A stretch of 48,250 nucleotides of DNA from contig MWCL01000013.1 in assembly GCA_002070025.1 (NCBI GenBank), forward strand, positions 1-48,250, read 5' to 3'. Of the stretch, positions 42,174 through 48,250 are shown piece after piece. The notes below the pieces were generated by a model. It did no database searches. It had not been told where the DNA came from and worked only from the letters and a program-made list of their open reading frames with translations. The stretch is from Spirochaetes bacterium ADurb.Bin215. GTDB lineage: Bacteria > Spirochaetota > Spirochaetia > Treponematales > Treponemataceae. A program made the translations under genes and the position numbers. The stretch's first letter is position 1; every line of letters begins with the position of its first letter.

Positions 42174-42196
42174 TATCCTATATCTATACTAGGATA
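42174..42196. repeat. Second inverted repeat, 7-9-7, in the sigma/groES intergenic region
   Basis: Arms TATCCTA and TAGGATA are separated by nine bases, about 115 bases upstream of the sigma-54 start and 120 bases upstream of the groES -10. The arms resemble those of the first palindrome (CCTTATA). Confidence 0.6.
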
Positions 42197-42292
42197 TCAT
42201 GGGTAAAAATGACACATATTGAAAAGAATCGCGATTTTCTGTATCAAATTGGGTCAAACTGGATCGGACTCGACTGCATTGATGAATTTTGC

Positions 42293-42321
42293 TTGACCCC
42301 CGGAGCCTTTTTTCGTATATT
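42293..42321 (+). promoter_or_regulatory. Sigma-70 promoter of groES
   Basis: TTGACC (42293-42298), 17-base spacer, TATATT (42316-42321), followed by AGGAGG before the ATG. No CIRCE element is present. Confidence 0.7.
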
Positions 42322-42341
42322 TCAATAGCAGGAGGATCTCA

Positions 42342-42608
42342 ATGAAAGTAAAACCATTGGCAGACCGTGTTCTTGTCAAACCGGAAAAACTTGAAGCTAA
42401 AACCGCAGGCGGAATAATCATTCCCGATACCGCTCAGGAAAAGACACAAACCGCCGTTGTAGTTGCCATTGGCGACGACAAGGAAAAAATCAAGGTTACG
42501 GAAGGTCAAAAGGTACTGTATGAAAAATACGCCGGAACCGCCGTCAAGATTGACGGAGAAGATCACCTCATTCTCAAAGCTGCCGACGTTATTGCCGTAA
42601 TCAGCTGA
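42342..42608 (+). CDS. groES: Co-chaperonin GroES
   Basis: An 88-residue co-chaperonin forming the heptameric lid of GroEL. MKVKPLADRVLVKPEKLEAKTAGGIIIPDTAQEK-type opening (the mobile loop is at GGIIIPDTAQ), then VVAIGDDKE and the closing VKIDGEDHLILKAADVIAVI match the family. AGGAGG lies seven bases before the ATG. No groEL follows: a terminator comes directly after the gene. Separate groES and groEL loci are usual in treponemes as I recall. Confidence 0.95.
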   Translation: MKVKPLADRVLVKPEKLEAKTAGGIIIPDTAQEKTQTAVVVAIGDDKEKIKVTEGQKVLYEKYAGTAVKIDGEDHLILKAADVIAVIS

Positions 42609-42631
42609 TACACACTGGTGTACGGAGTACA

Positions 42632-42672
42632 GGATCTGCGCCGGACTATCCGGTTTGCAGGTCCTTTTTTTT
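42632..42672 (+). terminator. Intrinsic terminator of groES
   Basis: Stem GGATCTGC-G-CCGGA / TCCGG-TT-TGCAGGTCC with loop CTA, followed by eight T on the plus strand. The T-tract runs into the stop of the convergent TPR lipoprotein gene. Confidence 0.85.
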
Positions 42673-44317
42673 ACTTTCCTGCCCTGATTTTTCCCAGCAT
42701 TGCCCGCGCAAGATGATTCTCCGGATTCAGTTCAAGAGCATAGCCCAGAACACTTTCTGCACGGTCCATCAAACGCATGGACTCAAGAAGTACGGCGATA
42801 TGGTATTGAATACGGCTTTCCTGTATCCGGTTTGGAGCCATTGAAGCCGCAAGGATCAAGTCTTCCAAAGCGGTTTCTTTATTGCCAAGACGATAATGAA
42901 CCAGAGCTGCATCAGCAAGTCCCAGCCAGGCAAGATTATCGTCATTTGCCATTTCCATGAAATAGTCAATTGACTGACCGGCATTGCCCAACAGGGCGGA
43001 TTCCAGGGCGGAATACAGCGGACGGGGGCCTTCCGGATGATTGGCATTCAGCGAAAAAGCTGTATCATACGACCCGGACGATAAAAAATACCAGAGCGCA
43101 TAGTCATGAGACAAAGTACTGTCAGGGAATCGTTCAAGCAATTTCCATACCATCGCTTCTGTTCGCTCGGTAGGGTCATTTCGATAGGGATTAAGACGTA
43201 TCCGCTCAATATGGAGACGGGGATCATGAATCCCTGACGGATCACTCATACCCCGAGCTATTTTTCGCAAGGCTTCCCCGGCGTCCGGACGCTCAATATC
43301 CGCGTCGGCATCCATTCTCATGCTGGAAAAACCCGCGGAGCGAAGGGCTCCTGCAACCGGATCATCACGTGAACTATCCTGAAAAGATCGTACTGCATGC
43401 GTGTACAGGGCTATTGCCGGATAGTACGCCGGGAATATATCGAGACAGTCCGACAACAGTTTTGTTCCCCGACCGTCGGCAGAACCCGTTTTTGAAAGAT
43501 TATAGTATGGAACGGGTGAATACCCCGGATACACCGTGATCAGGTCTTGCCAGACATGTCTCGCATCATCCACTAACCCCAGACGGTACAGAGAATCCGA
43601 CAATAACAGCGATTCCTCAGCAGGATAGCTATGTACAACGAGCGACTCAGGATACAGGGACCGATGTTTTTCATGGTACCCCGCGTCGTAACAAAGAAGC
43701 GCTGTCAAATACCGATATGCAGGATCCCGTACGGGAAGCATGAGTGAACAAGCTTCGTGATATGCACCCCGTTGCGCGTGCAGCACCGCCGCGGCGACCA
43801 GATAGCCTGATTTGCCACTCACCCGGTACGCTGCATTGAAGTAAGCCGGATCCGGAGCATTTCCCGGACCATTAGCCAGAAGGTATTCAATTCCGGCCCT
43901 GGCCGCAACCGCCATGTAGGGAGATAAAAGAAGAATATCAGCGTAATCCAGCGCTTCCTCATAACGTCCAAGACCGACAAGCGTATCAGTCATGACCGCT
44001 GCAAGTGATTCATTTGCCGGCAGACCAATCAACGCTTCAGCAAGCGTATCAACTGACTGCGCAGGAGCGTCAAGCTGCAGCTCGCGTTTAACCAGTGATA
44101 ACCACTGCCCGGCGCTTACAGCCTTTTTTCGCAAACGGACAAGCTCACGTAACGCGTCACGGGTATCTCCCGCACGAACCAATACATCAATCCGGTCAAG
44201 ACGTGTCAGAAACGCTCCGTGCTGATCAGCCGCGGAACAGGAAAAAGTCAGAACCATGACCGACAGGCAGAACAGAATACAAAGAATTCCGTAACGCAGT
44301 CGGCCCCAAAGATTCAT
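42671..44317 (-). CDS. TPR-type lipoprotein of unknown function
   Basis: A 548-residue putative lipoprotein. The type II signal peptide ends in LTFSC (cysteine about residue 27). The rest is helical with degenerate tetratricopeptide repeats, clearest near the C-terminus (NLAWLGLADAALVHYRLGNKE and MDRAESVLGYALELNPENHL) and around residue 110 (GLGRYEEALDYADILL). A scaffold role at the envelope is inferred. The ATG at 44317 begins one base after the nusB stop and is preferred over the upstream start because it gives a clean signal peptide. It is the distal gene of alaS-PPIase-nusB-TPR. Confidence 0.8.
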   Translation of the reverse strand: MNLWGRLRYGILCILFCLSVMVLTFSCSAADQHGAFLTRLDRIDVLVRAGDTRDALRELVRLRKKAVSAGQWLSLVKRELQLDAPAQSVDTLAEALIGLPANESLAAVMTDTLVGLGRYEEALDYADILLLSPYMAVAARAGIEYLLANGPGNAPDPAYFNAAYRVSGKSGYLVAAAVLHAQRGAYHEACSLMLPVRDPAYRYLTALLCYDAGYHEKHRSLYPESLVVHSYPAEESLLLSDSLYRLGLVDDARHVWQDLITVYPGYSPVPYYNLSKTGSADGRGTKLLSDCLDIFPAYYPAIALYTHAVRSFQDSSRDDPVAGALRSAGFSSMRMDADADIERPDAGEALRKIARGMSDPSGIHDPRLHIERIRLNPYRNDPTERTEAMVWKLLERFPDSTLSHDYALWYFLSSGSYDTAFSLNANHPEGPRPLYSALESALLGNAGQSIDYFMEMANDDNLAWLGLADAALVHYRLGNKETALEDLILAASMAPNRIQESRIQYHIAVLLESMRLMDRAESVLGYALELNPENHLARAMLGKIRAGK

Positions 44318-44318
44318 C

Positions 44319-44744
44319 TCACTGAATTCCTTCGTTCTTTTTCCTGATACTGTCAAGAATCGCGTTTACAAACCGGAAGGACTCATCCGAACCGAATTCC
44401 TTGCAAATATCGACCGCCTCATCTATTACGATGGACGGATGCATGTCCTTTTGGTAGAGAAGCGAATAGACACTCATTCTGAGTATGGCCAGATCGACAC
44501 GATTTAGCCGGTTAAAATCCCAATTATCAAGATTATCACGTATCTGCTTGTCAATATCGTCAATATGTTCAAGCGCCCCCGCAATAATAAGGCGGGGAAA
44601 GACCAAGCCTTCCTCGCCCAGTTTCTCGCGTTTTGTACTTTCAAGCCAGTCGAACTCAAGAAGTTCATCAACGGGCCGTTTCGAAACGTCCCAGGAATAC
44701 AAAGCCTGGAACGCAATTATTCTGCCTTTTCTTCGTCCTGCCAT
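44319..44744 (-). CDS. nusB: Transcription antitermination factor NusB
   Basis: A 141-residue all-helical protein that binds boxA RNA with S10 (NusE) for rRNA antitermination. The opening GRRKGRIIAFQALYSWD, the central DNWDFNRLNRVDLAILRMSVYSLLY and PSIVIDEAVDICKEFGSDESFRFVNAILDSI are hallmark segments. ATG 44744 lies four bases after the PPIase stop. The ribosome-binding site is weak, so it may be translated by coupling. Confidence 0.94.
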   Translation of the reverse strand: MAGRRKGRIIAFQALYSWDVSKRPVDELLEFDWLESTKREKLGEEGLVFPRLIIAGALEHIDDIDKQIRDNLDNWDFNRLNRVDLAILRMSVYSLLYQKDMHPSIVIDEAVDICKEFGSDESFRFVNAILDSIRKKNEGIQ

Positions 44745-44748
44745 TCTG

Positions 44749-45831
44749 CTACCAGGACAAGATGCTGTCGAGCTCCGCATCTGAACGGAGGATTTGATAA
44801 TTTTCCGGTTTTCTTAACTCATTTATCAGTTGGGTAAGCGCATTGTTTATTGCCTGATTTGTAGACTGGGCATGCATATTCCGCTTGATATATTCGTAGA
44901 GGGTAATATTGGTCCCCGGCTTCACGACATCACTGAGTTCAAGAATCTTTGCAGAAAACCGTTCCTGTACCAGAAAACACTGGAAATCATTTGCTGTTTC
45001 AGTAACATCCGAAACCTCATTGATTTCCATACTGAAAATCTTGAGAAGAGCATCCATGGAAATTCCAAGCTGACGGGAAGCCGCGCTGTTTTTGTTCACA
45101 AACATTTCACCAGCCTGATACCCTGAATTCTTCTCCTGGGAACGAATCCGAATTTCGCCGGCATTTGCAGGCTTGTCTTTCAAGCTTTGATGAAGCTCCC
45201 GAAGCTTGGCCTCAGCAGCGGTGGGATTACCTTCCTTGGGAACGATCACCAGGAATATTTTCACCATATCGGGCTGAACAAAACTCTGCTTGTTCAACTC
45301 ATAATACGAACGTATATCTGCATCTCTGGGTTCCGCGAGATTCTGAAGTTCACTCTGATTTTTTGCCATGACATACCGCTGCGCAATTATCTGACTGCGG
45401 AGAAAGTTCTTGTAGTCGGCAAGACTCATTCCATTTTGCGCACGCATGTAATCGTCAAGAGAAAGACCGGTCTGGTCCTTGATCAATTGGGCAAACTCGG
45501 CTTCGGTAACGTTTTTACCGACCTGCTGTGAGATCATTTGAATAAAATTCTGGTTAACTTCCGAATCGGGAATACGCATTCCCTCTTTTTCTGCGGCCTG
45601 AACGACCAACCGTTCATTTATTATGGTATCGAGCACTTTCTTCCGCTCGTCAAGAGTCATAACCCTTCCAAGTTCTTTCTGATAAGCCTCAACCCGGGTT
45701 CTGAGCTGCCTGAGAGTAATCGGTTCACTCTTCTGAACCTTCACCGTTGCAATCGGCTGCAAATCGGATTGTGCCATCACGGTACCGGCAACTAAAAGAT
45801 TCAGACAAATAAAAAAACTTACACGCTTCAT
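44749..45831 (-). CDS. Exported SurA/PrsA-like peptidyl-prolyl isomerase/chaperone
   Basis: A 360-residue periplasmic folding factor. Signal peptide MKRVSFFICLNLLVAGTVMAQ. A SurA-N-like helical chaperone part at about 30-190 includes TLDERKKVLDTIINERLVVQAAEKEG. A parvulin-like region at about 195-300 (VKIFLVIVPKEGNPTAAEAKLRELHQSL) keeps the fold but not all active-site residues, so isomerase activity is uncertain. The start at 45831 has AAGG six bases upstream. It lies between alaS and nusB; its likely job is helping outer-membrane proteins fold. Confidence 0.82.
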   Translation of the reverse strand: MKRVSFFICLNLLVAGTVMAQSDLQPIATVKVQKSEPITLRQLRTRVEAYQKELGRVMTLDERKKVLDTIINERLVVQAAEKEGMRIPDSEVNQNFIQMISQQVGKNVTEAEFAQLIKDQTGLSLDDYMRAQNGMSLADYKNFLRSQIIAQRYVMAKNQSELQNLAEPRDADIRSYYELNKQSFVQPDMVKIFLVIVPKEGNPTAAEAKLRELHQSLKDKPANAGEIRIRSQEKNSGYQAGEMFVNKNSAASRQLGISMDALLKIFSMEINEVSDVTETANDFQCFLVQERFSAKILELSDVVKPGTNITLYEYIKRNMHAQSTNQAINNALTQLINELRKPENYQILRSDAELDSILSW

Positions 45832-45901
45832 ACAATACCTTCTTTGTTTCATCTCGGAGTGTTCTCTCGGTAAACAGTACATAGTACCCGAGGTTACGAT
45901 T

Positions 45902-47695
45902 TTAGCTGTTATCAAGTACAGCCCGTATACGCCGAACACCGGCAGACGAAGACTGTTCCTTTACTATTTTGAAAGTACCCATCCCGCCGGTACGCTCAAC
46001 ATGAGGGCCTCCACAGACCTCCCTGGAAAATGAACCGATGGAATACACCTTTACAACATCCTCGTACTTGTCACCGAACAACGCCATCGCGCCACTCTTT
46101 TTCGCTTCCTCAATCGGCATGATTTCCATAGTGACGGGAAGATCAGCCGAAATTTGCTCATTAACGATTTTTTCGACTGTAGCGATCTGCTCCGCCGTCA
46201 TTGGTTCCGGATGAGTAAAATCGAACCGCATACGATCTGCGGTAATATTTGATCCCTTTTGTCCAACATGATCGCCCAGGACCATACGAAGCGCCTTTTG
46301 AAGAAGGTGGGTCGCCGTATGATACGCAGTTGTTTTTTCCGAGTGATCTGCGAGACCGCCTTTGAAAACCTGCTCACTGCCCGCACGGGATAATTCCTGA
46401 TGCTTCTTGAAAGCCTCATCAAATTCAGCCCGGTTTACCGCAAGACCATTTTCACCGGCGAGCTCTTCGGTAAGCTCAATAGGAAATCCGTATGTATCAT
46501 AAAGCTTGAAAGCAAGACGACCAGACATGGTTTTCTGCGGATTCTTGAGAAGATTGGGGAGCATCTTCTCGAATTCAACTTCACCCTTCTTCAAAGTTTC
46601 AAGAAACTTTTGCTCCTCGGCAACCAGTTCCTTTAAAACAAAATCGCGATTCTGGGCAAGTTCCGGATAGGCACCGGAAAACTGATCGATAACTATTTCG
46701 GCCGGATTCGACAAAAAGAGCCCGTCAATACCAAGCTTGCGTCCATGACGAACCGCTCGCCTGATTAACCGGCGCAATACATACCCGGCACCGACATTGG
46801 ACGGAGGAACACCCCGTTCGTCGCCGAGTATGAAAGTCGCAGCGCGTGTGTGATCACAAATAATGCGAATGGAAACATCATGATCGGCACTATCACCAAA
46901 TTTCTTGCCGCACAGACCTTCAACACAAGCGATAAGCGGTCTGAAAATTTCAGTTTCATACACCGACTTCTTGCCTTGAAGCATCGCAATGGTACGTTCA
47001 AGTCCCATACCCGTATCCACACATTTTCGATCCAACTTTGCAAAAGAACCATCCTTTTGCTTGTTGTACTGCATGAATACATCATTCCAGATTTCTATAT
47101 ACTTTCCGCAATGACAACCGGGCTTGCAATCTTCTGAACAGGCAGCCTTTCCGGTGTCAATAAACATTTCAGTATCAGGACCGCAAGGGCCCGTTTCCCC
47201 GGCAGGACCCCACCAGTTGTCGGACCGCGGCATAAAATGAATACGTTCCCGGGGAATACCCAGACTTTCCCAGATAGCAGCAGACTCGTCATCTCGGGGT
47301 ACATCATCTTCACCGGCAAATACAGTTACGGACAATTTTTCCGGAGGTAAACCGAGGTACTCCTTGCTGGTAAGGAATTCATAACTGAAACGGATGGCAT
47401 CTTCCTTGAAATAGTCGCCCAAAGACCAATTCCCGAGCATCTCAAAACAAGTAAGATGACTCGGGTCTCCTACAGCGTCTATATCTCCGGTACGAATACA
47501 TTTTTGATAATCGGTAAGCCTTGTACCGGCAGGATGGGTTTCACCCATAAGATAGGGAACAAGCGGGTGCATCCCCGCAGTGGTGAACAGGACAGTAGGG
47601 TCATTATCCGGAAGCAGGGACTTTCCGGATATCCGTACATGGCCTTTGCTCTCAAAGAATGAAATATATTTTTGGCGGAGTTCTTCTGCAGTCAT
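45902..47695 (-). CDS. alaS: Alanyl-tRNA synthetase, short form without C-Ala domain
   Basis: A 597-residue class II synthetase; most bacterial AlaRS have ~875 residues. The catalytic core begins MTAEELRQKYISFFESKGH, with PVLFTTAGM-like motif 2 region (PTVLFTTAGMHPLVPYLMG) and the GNWSLGDYFK segment. The editing domain is complete: the metal-binding HTATHLLQ and CGGPH (usually CGGTH). The protein stops directly after, so the C-Ala oligomerisation/tRNA-elbow domain is missing, as I recall for treponemes and Borrelia. The promoter leaves only about three bases of leader. Confidence 0.94.
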   Translation of the reverse strand: MTAEELRQKYISFFESKGHVRISGKSLLPDNDPTVLFTTAGMHPLVPYLMGETHPAGTRLTDYQKCIRTGDIDAVGDPSHLTCFEMLGNWSLGDYFKEDAIRFSYEFLTSKEYLGLPPEKLSVTVFAGEDDVPRDDESAAIWESLGIPRERIHFMPRSDNWWGPAGETGPCGPDTEMFIDTGKAACSEDCKPGCHCGKYIEIWNDVFMQYNKQKDGSFAKLDRKCVDTGMGLERTIAMLQGKKSVYETEIFRPLIACVEGLCGKKFGDSADHDVSIRIICDHTRAATFILGDERGVPPSNVGAGYVLRRLIRRAVRHGRKLGIDGLFLSNPAEIVIDQFSGAYPELAQNRDFVLKELVAEEQKFLETLKKGEVEFEKMLPNLLKNPQKTMSGRLAFKLYDTYGFPIELTEELAGENGLAVNRAEFDEAFKKHQELSRAGSEQVFKGGLADHSEKTTAYHTATHLLQKALRMVLGDHVGQKGSNITADRMRFDFTHPEPMTAEQIATVEKIVNEQISADLPVTMEIMPIEEAKKSGAMALFGDKYEDVVKVYSIGSFSREVCGGPHVERTGGMGTFKIVKEQSSSAGVRRIRAVLDNS

Positions 47696-47704
47696 GGTAG
47701 ATCC

Positions 47705-47733
47705 ATACTAGAGAATGATAGTCGGTTTGTCAA
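47705..47733 (-). promoter_or_regulatory. Promoter of the alaS operon, near-leaderless
   Basis: Minus strand: consensus TTGACA (47733-47728), 17-base spacer, TAGTAT (47710-47705). The start should be near 47698, three bases before the ATG at 47695. Confidence 0.65.
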
Positions 47734-47784
47734 CGTAAGAAACTGCTATCAAAATTGTTGAAACCAAAAACAGATAAATAGCGA

Positions 47785-48250
47785 TCACACTACAAGATGC
47801 CGGGCGACCCACCCGTTGCCCGGCTGACCCTTTTCGGGTACCACACCCGTCCGGAAACACACAACCGGCGGGTTTTTCTTTCTTCTCAGCCAGATTTCTT
47901 CCATCCACTCAGCCTGCTGCACCTGATGAGTCCACACATGCCGCTTCGTGTATAGCCGTTCGAATGCGTTTCGGGCCTCTTTCGCTGCAAGAAGCCCGAC
48001 CATGTCCGCATGCGTCTTCGTTTCCGCCCTCGCCACCCGGTTGTCAATCCGGTAGGGCTTGCGGAAGGTGTGGTATCCGAGCGTTATCACCATCCGCGCC
48101 ATCGTCATTCCTGCCTCCCGGTCTCCCCGGACCGTCTCCCGACAATGCGCCGCCGAGTTCTTCCGTATTTCACGATCAAGATAGTTCACTGGAAACAGGG
48201 GATTCTTTCTCGTTCGGGGAAGCCGGGAACTCACCGTCCGGTGTTCGACG
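47785..48250 (-). CDS. Partial ORF, possibly the C-terminal part of a transposase
   Basis: The frame is open to the window edge, so about 155 C-terminal residues are seen and the true start lies outside. RKNPLFPVNYLDREIRKNSAAH, then RETVRGDREAGMTMARMVITLGYHTFRKPYRI resembles the tail of DDE transposases, where a YH-F-KP-RI turn is common; I am not certain of the family. The basic composition and position beyond the alaS promoter fit a mobile-element edge. Seven basic residues and RRKKNPPVV near the end are consistent with DNA binding. No inverted repeat could be identified. Confidence 0.4.
   Translation of the reverse strand, partial: VEHRTVSSRLPRTRKNPLFPVNYLDREIRKNSAAHCRETVRGDREAGMTMARMVITLGYHTFRKPYRIDNRVARAETKTHADMVGLLAAKEARNAFERLYTKRHVWTHQVQQAEWMEEIWLRRKKNPPVVCFRTGVVPEKGQPGNGWVARHLVV

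Noticed and set aside
42174-42196. CIRCE heat-shock operator before groES
   Set aside because: The 7-9-7 spacing recalls CIRCE, but the arms (TATCCTA/TAGGATA) do not match TTAGCACTC/GAGTGCTAA.

Overview
The window is a compact, GC-rich bacterial chromosome segment carrying about 41 protein genes, most of them housekeeping. It looks like a spirochaete of the Treponema/Spirochaeta type. The grounds are: an alanyl-tRNA synthetase that ends right after its editing domain; the order alaS, SurA-like PPIase, nusB, TPR lipoprotein, groES and an alternative sigma-70 factor (as I recall it, the order seen in Treponema pallidum); an LA_2272-type surface-repeat protein; and a lone groES. I assign no species.

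Layout. 1-2657 (minus): fabF, cut by the window edge, and an NPD/FabK-like flavoenzyme. 2780-3832 (plus): a Gfo/Idh/MocA oxidoreductase. 3925-12713 (plus): a nine-gene run of ECF sigma factor, DUF4384-like membrane protein (candidate anti-sigma), secreted caspase-domain/surface-repeat protein, TonB-dependent receptor, lipoprotein, ExbB, two ExbD and TonB. 12715-18720 (minus): acyl-CoA synthetase, purA, guaB, purB. 18780-20896 (plus): DUF1538 membrane protein and a tandem P-II-like protein. 20877-26742 (minus): engB, ilvB with a valine/leucine-rich leader peptide and terminator, a sodium:solute symporter interrupted by a frameshift plus its small partner, a TetR regulator, dapB. 26886-34930 (plus): DHH phosphoesterase, queH, dnaE, YggT, recG. 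34927-41137 (minus): pyrG, amtB, glnK, an ANTAR regulator, glnA and a HAD phosphatase. 41180-47695: group 2 sigma factor (minus), groES (plus), then TPR lipoprotein, nusB, PPIase and alaS (minus). The right edge holds the tail of a possible transposase.

How the genes work together. The 3925-12713 run looks like a self-contained envelope system: its own sigma factor, a membrane-bound partner, a periplasmic caspase-like protein, an outer-membrane receptor and a dedicated energiser complex. It is the best candidate here for an undescribed system. The glnA-ANTAR-glnK-amtB group is a nitrogen-assimilation operon with intrinsic terminators both in the glnA leader and between glnK and amtB. pyrG and ilvB also have a terminator between promoter and start codon, so transcript attenuation may be common in this genome. 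The alternative sigma factor is preceded by a near-perfect sigma-54 (-24/-12) promoter with two palindromes upstream, which resembles the RpoN-to-RpoS cascade of Borrelia. Several genes (purB, dnaE, the HAD gene, the ilv leader peptide, nearly alaS) have a -10 box so close to the start codon that leaderless mRNAs are likely.

All calls come from reading the sequence and from remembered family features; no searches were run.
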